The notes below the pieces were generated by a model, which had not been told where the DNA came from, did no database searches, and saw only the letters and a program-made list of their open reading frames with translations. From assembly GCA_946811185.2 (NCBI GenBank), contig OX328113.1:2914001-2978000 (forward strand): a DNA stretch of 64,000 bases. The letters are read 5' to 3'. This document shows positions 49,263 through 60,926 of the stretch, piece after piece (the stretch's first letter is position 1; each line of letters begins with the position of its first letter). This DNA is from Hippopus hippopus. Its lineage: Eukaryota; Mollusca; Bivalvia; Cardiida; Cardiidae. Made by a program: the position numbers and the translations under genes.

Positions 49263-50150
49263 CCTGACTGACTTGATCTATGGGCTGCAGTACAGGCAGA
49301 CGCGTATGCCACATAATTCTTCATTCCTAAAAATGCATAAGAAAGAGCTTAAGAACCTATATCCCTTCCTTCACTGTTGTGCCTTTAACGCGGACAATAT
49401 CGCTAGCCTATTCCTTGGTATTAACACTGGACATGGTTCAATTATGACTACCTTTCAAATGCTATTATTTTTCAAGTGACAAAAAGTTAAACAATGACCA
49501 ATCCTGACTGACTTGATCTTTGGGCTGCATTACGGGCTGACGCGTATGCCACATAATTCTACATTCCTAAAAATGCATAAGAAAGAGCTTAAGAACCTAT
49601 ATCCCTTCCTTCACTGTTGTGCCTTTAACGCGGACAATATCGCTAGCCTATTCCTAGGTATAAACACTGGACAGGGTTTGATTATGACTACCTTTTGAAT
49701 GGTATCATTTTTCAAGTGACAAAAAGTTAAACAATGACCAATCCTGACTGACTTGATGTATGGGCTGCATTACGGGCAGACGCGTAGTACTACATAATCC
49801 TACATTCCTAAAAATGCAACAGAAGAGCTTATTGACCTATATCCCTTCCTTTACTGTTGACCCTTTAACGCTGACAATATTGCTAGCCTTTTCCTTGGTA
49901 TTAACCCTGGACAGGGTTCGATTATGACTGCCTTTCGAATGCTTTTATTTCTCAAGTGACCAAAGGTTAAACAAGGACAAATCCTGACTGACTTGATCTA
50001 TGGGCTGCATTACGGGCAGACGCGTAGTACTACATAATCCTACTTAACACGGACAATATTGCTAGCCTATTTCTTGGTATCAACACTGGACAGGGTTTGA
50101 AAATGACAACCTTTCGAATGCTATCATTTTTCAAGTGACCAAAGGTTAAA
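49263..50150. repeat. Block A of U13: tandem 240-bp monomers in ordered subtypes
   Basis: Monomers start at 49263 (alpha1, gctgcagtacaggc), 49503 (alpha2, gctgcattacgggctgac and cctaggtataaac), 49743 (beta, gcgtagtactacataatcc) and 49983 (gamma, 168 bp, missing the middle so that cctactt joins aacacggac). All begin cctgactgacttgat and end near caagtgaccaaaggttaaac. The same subtype order recurs in most units, so whole units were amplified after the subtypes had diverged. Confidence 0.93.
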
Positions 50151-50680
50151 CATGGGCCCATAGCAAGTTTGTAGTATTGACTTGGACTTTCCTCCTCAGG
50201 AAAAAAGTGTATTTTATGCAAAGGCTCTTGTCTGTGTGGATCTTGGCAAGGTGTAAATTATACAAATAAATGTAAAGACTTTGTGTAGATCATTTCTGCT
50301 GAACATTTTCTCACCTCACATTATCAGTTCACTTATTCCCAGACCTGCATTCACCTATATGCCAATCAAACTATTGACATAAGGGGTATGGAACACCTCA
50401 CCATCGGTAAGGGTGTTACATGAACCCAATGGTAAACTATGACCAGGAATTGTTTATCAAAGTGCCCACTCCATACCTCTCAAGCCACTGAACGCAGTGT
50501 TTGGTCCTAAGCGTGTTTCTTGCGTTTTTGACTCAATGCTTTCTTTTCCGACACACTAAAATTTGTCGTTTGTGTCGTTTCTGATGCAACCAAAAAATAC
50601 CATTTCAATCGAAACAATAGTTTATAATGCACACCATGCCGTTGTGATGAAAACCAAGGGGCAAGATAAGTTTTGTATAT
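50151..50680. repeat. Linker L1 of U13
   Basis: Single-copy part of the unit, about 530 bp. It contains an imperfect long stem (ggggtatgga … tccatacctct) enclosing an aacacc/ggtgtt hairpin, a TATA-like tataatg, and a gagagagaag tract leading into block B. A minus-strand open frame of 66-75 codons recurs in most units but shows no known motif and is probably fortuitous. Confidence 0.85.
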
Positions 50681-51830
50681 GCAGAGAGAGAAGATTTTGT
50701 ACGCCATGATTATTTGTATTCAGAGTTAATGATACATTGCCCAGTGTCAGAAACCGAATTTTTTTAGAATATCTGCCCCATACTGCACAAAAAGAAAAAC
50801 ATTACAGAAGACTAATTGCTACCGACTGGTTCTTTTCTGACAGCCACACATATGAACCTCTGTTTACTGGTAAATGAATAGGTACAGAATAACTATACAA
50901 ACTTCAATTTGTCGCGGCACTTTTAACGTGTGCAGCCTGTGTATCCTATGGTGCTTTTTGAAATATTTACCGAGAAAGCGGTTTTTGTAGGCCAAGATTA
51001 TTCATATTGAGACTTTATGATAGGGTGCCCGGTGTCTGAAACCAAATTTCCTTAGAAAATCTGCCCGTACTGCAAAGAAAAAAAAAAAGCATTACTGAGG
51101 ACGGAGTGCTACCTACTGGCTACTTTCTGACACAGTCACACATTTGAAGCTCTGTTTACTAATAAATACCTAGGAACAGAATAACTATAAGAAGGTCAAC
51201 TTGTCGCATCGCTTTAAACCTGTATGGCCTGTGTATTCTAGACAGTTTTTGAAATATATGCAGAGAAAAAAGTTTTCGTACGCCATGATTAATTATATTG
51301 AGAGTTTATGATAGGGCGCCCAGTGTCTGAAACGAAATTTCCTTAGAAAATCTGCCCGTACTGCAAAAAAAAAAAGCATTACTGAGGACGGATTGCCACC
51401 TACTGACTACTTTCTGACACAGTCACACATTTGAAGCTCTGTTTATTAATAAACACCTAGGAACAGAATAACTATAGGAAGGTCAATTTGTTGCAGCGCT
51501 TTTAACCTGTATGGCCTGTGTATTCTAGACGCTTTTTGAAATCTATGTGGAGAAAAAAGTTTTCGTACGCCATGATTAATTATATTGAGAGTTTATGATA
51601 TGGCGCCCAGTGTCCAAAATCAAATTTATTTAGAATATCTGCCTATACTGCAAAAAGAAAGCATTAAAGAACATGAATTGCTACCAACTGGCTACTTTCT
51701 GACACAGTAACACATTTTAGGGTTTGTTTACTAATAAATACCTAGGAACGAAATAACTATAGGAAGGTCAATTTGTCGCCACGCTTTGAATGTTAACGCT
51801 CTGTGTATTCTAGACGATTTTTGAAATATA
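50681..51830. repeat. Block B of U13: four tandem ~287-bp monomers
   Basis: Each monomer carries, in order, gcccagtgtctgaaac-like, an A-run then gcatta, ctactttctgacacagtcac, acctaggaacagaataac, ggtcaatttgtcgc, gtgtattctagac and gccatgattaattatattg. The four positions are distinguishable (B1 acattgcccagtgtcag; B2 atagggtgcc; B3 atagggcgcc; B4 atatggcgcc), again ordered the same way in nearly all units. Block B is unrelated in sequence to block A. Confidence 0.93.
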
Positions 51831-52224
51831 ACAGCAGATGAGCCGGGGGGAAAAAAACCCGAAAGAACTTGAAAACTGTTTTACTGGCCCTTCCACAAGT
51901 GAACACCTTGAAATTATGAAAAAAGAATAATCAACTAATGCAACAAATATAAAGTTCCCGTTCCGAGTCGGCGGAGTCACAGAGAAAGGTCCAAAAATGT
52001 ACATTAAAGTAGCATAAATAAGGCATTTAAAAAAGTGACCCTAAAATTTTTGTATGACCCCCAAAAATTAACATAACAGAGGTAATGTTGCAAATAACAA
52101 AAACACCACTCAATCCAATGTTTTCAAACAAGAAAATTGAACAAGAGAAACTTAATGCTTGACCTAAGAACGCAACTCATTTGACCATTTCGGCATGTTT
52201 TTCTGCACTAGATCACTAACCAAT
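51831..52224. repeat. Linker L2 of U13
   Basis: Single-copy part, about 394 bp. It opens with a G-run/A-run/C-run able to pair (cgggggg … cccg, 51844-51861), then a conserved GC-richer stretch after tataaag (gttcccgttccgagtcggcg and gagtcacagag, about 51953-51984), then AT-rich sequence to ctaaccaat. The run lengths vary from unit to unit. No function can be assigned. Confidence 0.85.
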
Positions 52225-55184
52225 CCTGACTGACTTGATCTATGGGCTGCAGTACAGGCAGACGCGTATGCCACATAATTCTTCATTCCTAAAAATGCAT
52301 AAGAAAGAGCTTAAGAACCTATATCCCTTCCTTCACTGTTGTGCCTTTAACGCGGACAATATCGCTAGCCTATTCCTTGGTATTAACACTGGACATGGTT
52401 CAATTATGACTACCTTTCAAATGCTATTATTTTTCAAGTGACAAAAAGTTAAACAATGACCAATCCTGACTGACTTGATCTTTGGGCTGCATTACGGGCT
52501 GACGCGTATGCCACATAATTCTACATTCCTAAAAATGCATAAGAAAGAGCTTAAGAACCTATATCCCTTCCTTCACTGTTGTGCCTTTAACGCGGACAAT
52601 ATCGCTAGCCTTTTCCTAGGTATAAACACTGGACAGGGTTTGATTATGACTACCTTTTGAATGGTATCATTTTTCAAGTGACAAAAAGTTAAACAATGAC
52701 CAATCCTGACTGACTTGATGTATGGGCTGCATTACGGGCAGACGCGTAGTACTACATAATCCTACATTCCTAAAAATGCAACAGAAGAGCTTATTGACCT
52801 ATATCCCTTCCTTTACTGTTGACCCTTTAACGCTGACAATATTGCTAGCCTTTTCCTTGGTATTAACCCTGGACAGGGTTCGATTATGACTGTCTTTCGA
52901 ATGCTTTTATTTCTCAAGTGACCAAAGGTTAAACAAGGACAAATCCTGACTGACTTGATCTATGGGCTGCATTACGGGCAGACGCGTAGTACTACATAAT
53001 CCTACTTAACACGGACAATATTGCTAGCCTATTTCTTGGTATCAACACTGGACAGGGTTTGAAAATGACAACCTTTCGAATGCTATCATTTTTCAAGTGA
53101 CCAAAGGTTAAACATGGACCCATAGCAAGTTTGTAGTATTGACTTGGACTTTCCTCTTCAGGAAAAAAGTGTATTTTATGCAAAGGCTCTTGACTGTGTG
53201 GATCTTGGCAAGGTGTAAATTATACAAATAAATGTAAAGACTTTGTGTAGATCATTTCTGCTGAACATTTTCTCACCTCACATTATCAGTTCACTTATTC
53301 CCAGACCTGCATTCACCTATATGCCAATCAAACTATTGACATAAGGGGTATGGAACACCTCACCATTGGTAAGGGTGTTACATGAACCCAATGGTAAACT
53401 ATGACCAGGAATTGTTTATCAAAGTGCCCACTCCATACCTCTCAAGCCACTGAACGCAGTGTTTGGTCCAAAGCGTGTTTCTTGCGTTTTTGACTCAATG
53501 CTTTCTTTTCCGACACACTAAAATTTGTCGTTTGTGTCGTTTCTGATGCAACCAAAAAAGACCATTTCAATCGAAACAATAGTTTATAATGCACACCATG
53601 CCGTTGTGATGAAAACCAAGGGGCAAGATAAGTTTTGTATATGCAGAGAGAGAAGATTTTGTACGCCATGATTATTTGTATTGAGAGTTAATGATACATT
53701 GCCCAGTGTCAGAAACCAAATTTTTTTAGAATATCTGCCTATACTGCACAAAAAGAAAAACATTACAGAAGACTAATTGCTACCGACTGGTTCTTTTCTG
53801 ACAGCCACACATATGAACCTCTGTTTACTGGTAAATGAATAGGTACAGAATAACTATACAAACTTCAATTTCTCGCGGCACTTTTAACGTGTGCAGCCTG
53901 TGTATCCTATGGTGCTTTTTGAAATATTTACCGAGAAAGCGGTTTTTGTAGGCCAAGATTATTCATATTGAGACTTTATGATAGGGTGCCCGGTGTCTGA
54001 AACCAAATTTCCTTAGAAAATCTGCCCGTACTGCAAAGAAAAAAAAAAAGCATTACTGAGGACGGAGTGCTACCTACTGGCTACTTTCTGACACAGTCAC
54101 ACATTTGAAGCTCTGTTTACTAATAAATACCTAGGAACAGAATAACTATAAGAAGGTCAACTTGTCGCATCGCTTTAAACCTGTATGGCCTGTGTATTCT
54201 AGACAGTTTTTGAAATATATGCAGAGAAAAAAGTTTTCGTACGCCATGATTAATTATATTGAGAGTTTATGATAGGGCGCCCAGTGTCTGAAACGAAATT
54301 TCCTTAGAAAATCTGCCCGTACTGCAAAAAAAAAAGCATTACTGAGGACGGATTGCCACCTACTGACTACTTTCTGACACAGTCACACATTTGAAGCTCT
54401 GTTTATTAATAAACACCTAGGAACAGAATAACTATAGGAAGGTCAATTTGTTGCAGCGCTTTTAACCTGTATGGCCTGTGTATTCTAGACGCTTTTTGAA
54501 ATCTATGTGGAGAAAAAAGTTTTCGTACGCCATGATTAATTATATTGAGAGTTTATGATATGGCGCCCAGTGTCCAAAATCAAATTTATTTAGAATATCT
54601 GCCTATACTGCAAAAAGAAAGCATTAAAGAACATGAATTGCTACCAACTGGCTACTTTCTGACACAGTAACACATTTTAGGGTTTGTTTACTAATAAATA
54701 CCTAGGAACGAAATAACTATAGGAAGGTCAATTTGTCGCCACGCTTTGAATGTTAACGCTCTGTGTATTCTAGACGATTTTTGAAATATAACAGCAGATG
54801 AGCCGGGGGGGAAAAAACCCGAAAGAACTTGAAAACTGTTTTACTGGCCCTTCCAGAAGTGAACACCTTGAAATTATGAAAAAAGAATAATCAACTAATG
54901 CAACAAATATAAAGTTCCCGTTCCGAGTCGGCGGAGTCACAGAGAAAGGTCCAAAAATGTACATTAAAGTAGCATAAATAAGGCATTTAAAAAAGTGACC
55001 CTAAAATTTTTGTATGACCCCCAAAAATTAACATAACAGAGGTAATGTTGCAAATAACAAAAACACCACTCAATCCAATGTTTTCAAACAAGAAAATTGA
55101 ACAAGAGAAACTTAATGCTTGACCTAAGAACGCAACTCATTTGACCATTTCGGCATGTTTTTCTGCACTAGATCACTAACCAAT
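52225..55184. repeat. Array unit U14 (2,960 bp; canonical)
   Basis: Three full A plus truncated A and four B. It is nearly identical to U15 in block A and L1 (caccattggtaag, ctcgcggcac in B1, agcctttcctagg-type second A), pointing to recent tandem duplication of this unit type. Confidence 0.93.
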
Positions 55185-58145
55185 CCTGACTGACTTGATC
55201 TATGGGCTGCAGTACAGGCAGACGCGTATGCCACATAATTCTTCATTCCTAAAAATGCATAAGAAAGAGCTTAAGAACCTATATCCCTTCCTTCACTGTT
55301 GTGCCTTTAACGCGGACAATATCGCTAGCCTATTCCTTGGTATTAACACTGGACATGGTTCAATTATGACTACCTTTCAAATGCTATTATTTTTCAAGTG
55401 ACAAAAAGTTAAACAATGACCAATCCTGACTGACTTGATCTTTGGGCTGCATTACGGGCTGACGCGTATGCCACATAATTCTACATTCCTAAAAATGCAT
55501 AAGAAAGAGCTTAAGAACCTATATCCCTTCCTTCACTGTTGTGCCTTTAACGCGGACAATATCGCTAGCCTTTTCCTAGGTATAAACACTGGACAGGGTT
55601 TGATTATGACTACCTTTTGAATGGTATCATTTTTCAAGTGACAAAAAGTTAAACAATGACCAATCCTGACTGACTTGATGTATGGGCTGCATTACGGGCA
55701 GACGCGTAGTACTACATAATCCTACATTCCTAAAAATGCAACAGAAGAGCTTATTGACCTATATCCCTTCCTTTACTGTTGACCCTTTAACGCTGACAAT
55801 ATTGCTAGCCTTTTCCTTGGTATTAACCCTGGACAGGGTTCGATTATGACTGCCTTTCGAATGCTTTTATTTCTCAAGTGACCAAAGGTTAAACAAGGAC
55901 AAATCCTGACTGACTTGATCTATGGGCTGCATTACGGGCAGACGCGTAGTACTACATAATCCTACTTAACACGGACAATATTGCTAGCCTATTTCTTGGT
56001 ATCAACACTGGACAGGGTTTGAAAATGACAACCTTTCGAATGCTATCATTTTTCAAGTGACCAAAGGTTAAACATGGACCCATAGCAAGTTTGTAGTATT
56101 GACTTGGACTTTCCTCTTCAGGAAAAAAGTGTATTTTATGCAAAGGCTCTTGACTGTGTGGATCTTGGCAAGGTGTAAATTATACAAATAAATGTAAAGA
56201 CTTTGTGTAGATCATTTCTGCTGAACATTTTCTCACCTCACATTATCAGTTCACTTATTCCCAGACCTGCATTCACCTATATGCCAATCAAACTATTGAC
56301 ATAAGGGGTATGGAACACCTCACCATTGGTAAGGGTGTTACATGAACCCAATGGTAAACTATGACCAGGAATTGTTTATCAAAGTGCCCACTCCATACCT
56401 CTCAAGCCACTGAACGCAGTGTTTGGTCCAAAGCGTGTTTCTTGCGTTTTTGACTCAATGCTTTCTTTTCCGACACACTAAAATTTGTCGTTTGTGTCGT
56501 TTCTGATGCAACCAAAAAAGACCATTTCAATCGAAACAATAGTTTATAATGCACACCATGCCGTTGTGATGAAAACCAAGGGGCAAGATAAGTTTTGTAT
56601 ATGCAGAGAGAGAAGATTTTGTACGCCATGATTATTTGTATTGAGAGTTAATGATACATTGCCCAGTGTCAGAAACCAAATTTTTTTAGAATATCTGCCT
56701 ATACTGCACAAAAAGAAAAACATTACAGAAGACTAATTGCTACCGACTGGTTCTTTTCTGACAGCCACACATATGAACCTCTGTTTACTGGTAAATGAAT
56801 AGGTACAGAATAACTATACAAACTTCAATTTCTCGCGGCACTTTTAACGTGTGCAGCCTGTGTATCCTATGGTGCTTTTTGAAATATTTACCGAGAAAGC
56901 GGTTTTTGTAGGCCAAGATTATTCATATTGAGACTTTATGATAGGGTGCCCGGTGTCTGAAACCAAATTTCCTTAGAAAATCTGCCCGTACTGCAAAGAA
57001 AAAAAAAAAGCATTACTGAGGACGGAGTGCTACCTACTGGCTACTTTCTGACACAGTCACACATTTGAAGCTCTGTTTACTAATAAATACCTAGGAACAG
57101 AATAACTATAAGAAGGTCAACTTGTCGCATCGCTTTAAACCTGTATGGCCTGTGTATTCTAGACAGTTTTTGAAATATATGCAGAGAAAAAAGTTTTCGT
57201 ACGCCATGATTAATTATATTGAGAGTTTATGATAGGGCGCCCAGTGTCTGAAACGAAATTTCCTTAGAAAATCTGCCCGTACTGCAAAAAAAAAAGCATT
57301 ACTGAGGACGGATTGCCACCTACTGACTACTTTCTGACACAGTCACACATTTGAAGCTCTGTTTATTAATAAACACCTAGGAACAGAATAACTATAGGAA
57401 GGTCAATTTGTTGCAGCGCTTTTAACCTGTATGGCCTGTGTATTCTAGACGCTTTTTGAAATCTATGTGGAGAAAAAAGTTTTCGTACGCCATGATTAAT
57501 TATATTGAGAGTTTATGATATGGCGCCCAGTGTCCAAAATCAAATTTATTTAGAATATCTGCCCATACTGCAAAAAGAAAGCATTAAAGAACATGAATTG
57601 CTACCAACTGGCTACTTTCTGACACAGTAACACATTTTAGGGTTTGTTTACTAATAAATACCTAGGAACGAAATAACTATAGGAAGGTCAATTTGTCGCC
57701 ACGCTTTGAATGTTAACGCTCTGTGTATTGTAGACGATTTTTGAAATATAACAGCAGATGAGCCGGGGGGGAAAAAACCCGAAAGAACTTGAAAACTGTT
57801 TTACTGGCCCTTCCAGAAGTGAACACCTTGAAATTATGAAAAAAGAATAATCAACTAATGCAACAAATATAAAGTTCCCGTTCCGAGTCGGCGGAGTCAC
57901 AGAGAAAGGTCCAAAAATGTACATTAAAGTAGCATAAATAAGGCATTTAAAAAAAGTGACCCTAAAATTTTTGTATGACCCCCAAAAATTAACATAACAG
58001 AGGTAATGTTGCAAATAACAAAAACACCACTCAATCCAATGTTTTCAAACAAGAAAATTGAACAAGAGAAACTTAATGCTTGACCTAAGAACCCAACTCA
58101 TTTGACCATTTCGGCATGTTTTTCTGCACTAGATCACTAACCAAT
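55185..58145. repeat. Array unit U15 (2,961 bp; canonical); last unit of the first higher-order repeat
   Basis: Three full A plus truncated A and four B. L2 has tattgtagacg at 57726, exactly 14,385 bp after the same variant in U10. Its front half is U14-like and its end U10-like, so it is a mosaic. Confidence 0.93.
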
Positions 58146-60926
58146 CCTGACTGACTTGATCTATGGGCTGCAGTACAGGCAGACGCGTATGCCACATAAT
58201 CCTACATTCCTAAAAATGCATAAGAAAGAGCTTAAGAACCTATATCCCTTCCTTCACTGTTGTCCCTGTAACGCGGACAATATCGCTAGCCTATTCCTTG
58301 GTATTAACACTGGACATGGTTCAATTATGACTACCTTTCAAATGCTATTATTTTTCAAGTGACAAAAAGTTAAACAATGACCAATCCTGACTGACTTGAT
58401 CTTTGGGCTGCATTACGGGCTGACGCATATGCCACATAATCCTACATTCCTAAAAATGCATAAGAAAGAGCTTAAGAACCTATATCCCTTCCTTCACTGT
58501 TGTGCCTTTAACGCGGACAATATCGCTAGCCTATTCCTTGGTATTAACACTGGACATGGTTCAATTATGACTACCTTTCAAATGCTATTATTTTTCAAGT
58601 GACAAAAAGTTAAACAATGACCAATCCCGACTGACTTGATCTTTGGGCTGCATTACGGGCAGACGCGTATGCCACATAATCCTACATTCCTAAAAATGCA
58701 TAAGAAAGAGCTTAAGAACCTATATCCCTTCCTTCACTGTTGTGCCTTTAACGCGGACAATATCGCTAGCCTATTCCTAGGTATAAACACTGGACAGGGT
58801 TTGATTATGACTACCTTTTGAATGGTATCATTTTTCAAGTGACCAAAGGTTAAACATGGACCCATAGCAAGTTTGTAGTATTGACTTGGACTTTCCTCTT
58901 CAGGAAAAAAGTGTATTTTATGCAAAGGCTCTTGACTGTGTGGATCTTGGCAAGGTGTAAATTATACAAATAAATGTAAAGACTTTGTGTAGATCATTTC
59001 TGCTGAACATTTTCTCACCTCACATTATCAGTTCACTTATTCCCAGACCTGCATTCACCTATATGCCAATCAAACTATTGACATAAGGGGTATGGAACAC
59101 CTCACCATCGGTAAGGGTGTTACATGAACCCAATGGTAAACTATGACCAGGAATTGTTTATCAAAGTGCCCACTCCATACCTCTCAAGCCACTGAACGCA
59201 GTGTTTGGTCCTAAGCGTGTTTCTTGCGTTTTTGACTCAATGCTTTCTTTTCCGACACACTAAAATTTGTCGTTTGTGTCGTTTCTGATGCAACCAAAAA
59301 AGACCATTTCAATCGAAACAATAGTTTATAATGCACACCATGCCGTTGTGATGAAAACCAAGGGGCAAGATAAGTTTTGTATATGCAGAGAGAGAAGATT
59401 TTGTACGCCATGATTATTTGTATTCAGAGTTAATGATACATTGCCCAGTGTCAGAAACCGAATTTTTTTAGAATATCTGCCCATACTGCACAAAAAGAAA
59501 AACATTACAGAAGACTAATTGCTACCGACTGGTTCTTTTCTGACAGCCACACATATGAACCTCTGTTTACTGGTAAATGAATAGGTACAGAATAACTATA
59601 CAAACTTCAATTTGTCGCGGCACTTTTAACGTGTGCAGCCTGTGTATCCTATGGTGCTTTTTGAAATATTTACCGAGAAAGCGGTTTTTGTAGGCCAAGA
59701 TTATTCATATTGAGACTTTATGATAGGGTGCCCGGTGTCTGAAACCAAATTTCCTTAGAAAATCTGCCCGTACTGCAAAGAAAAAAAAAAGCTTTACTGA
59801 GGACGGAGTGCTACCTACTGGCTACTTTCTGACACAGTCACACATTTGAAGCTCTGTTTACTAATAAATACCTAGGAACAGAATAACTATAAGAAGGTCA
59901 ATTTGTCGCATCGCTTTAAACCTGTATGGCCTGTGTATTCTAGACACTTTTTGAAATATATGCAGAGAAAAGTTTTCGTACGCCATGATTAATTATATTG
60001 AGAGTTTATGATAGGGCGCCCAGTGTCTGAAACGAAATTTCCTTAGAAAATCTGCCCGTACTGAAAAAAAAAAAAAGCATTACTGAGGACGGATTGCCAC
60101 CTACTGACTACTTTCTGACACAGTCACACATTTGAAGCTCTGTTTATTAATAAACACCTAGGAACAGAATAACTATAGGAAGGTCAATTTGTCGCAGCGC
60201 TTTTAACCTGTATGGCCTGTGTATTCTAGACGCTTTTTGAAATCTATGCGGAGAAAAAAGTTTTCGTACGCCATGATTAATTATATTGAGAGTTTATGAT
60301 ATGGCGCCCAGTGTCCAAAATCAAATTTATTTAGAATATCTGCCTATACTGCAAAAAGAAAACATTAAAGAACATGAATTGCTACCAACTGGCTACTTTT
60401 TGACACAGTCACACATTTTAGGGTTTGTTTACTAATAAATACCTAGGAACGAAATAACTATAGGAAGGTCAATTTGTCGCCACGCTTTGAATGTTAACAC
60501 TCTGTGTATTCTAGACGATTTTTGAAATATAACAGCAGATGAACCAGGGGGGAAAAAACCCGAAAGAACTTGAAAACTGTTTTACTGGCCCTTCCACAAG
60601 TGAACACCTTGAAATTATGAAAAAAGAATAATCAACTAATGCAACAAATATAAAGTTCCCGTTCCGAGTCGGCGGAGTCACAGAGAAAGGTCCAAAAATG
60701 TACATTAAAGTAGCATAAATAAGGCATTTAAAAAAAGTGACCCTAAAATTTTTGTATGACCCCCAAAAATTAACATAACAGAGGTAATGTTGCAAATAAC
60801 AAAAACACCACTCAATCCAATGTTTTCAAACAAGAAAATTGAACAAGAGAAACTTAATGCTTGACCTAAGAACGCAACTCATTTGACCATTTCAGCATGT
60901 TTTTCTGCACTAGATCACTAACCAAT
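58146..60926. repeat. Array unit U16 (2,781 bp); second higher-order copy of U11
   Basis: The same missing beta/gamma architecture as U11, with alpha running directly into L1 (58849-58868), the tgtccctgtaacg marker at 58261, the aaaaaagctttactgagg B2 variant and the ccatttcagcatg L2 variant. Confidence 0.93.

Larger units (their letters stand above)
49263..52224. repeat. Array unit U13 (2,962 bp), used here as the reference unit
   Basis: It has the canonical composition: A 49263-50150, L1 50151-50680, B 50681-51830, L2 51831-52224. The first A carries aattcttcattcc, a marker shared with U2, U3, U14, U15 and the start of U18. Confidence 0.94.

Noticed and set aside
49905..49935. tRNA/Pol III box-B-like word gggttcgattatgac in A monomers
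   Set aside because: The flanks do not form a T-arm stem, no convincing A box or acceptor stem is present, and other monomers read gtttgattat or gttcaattat at the same place.
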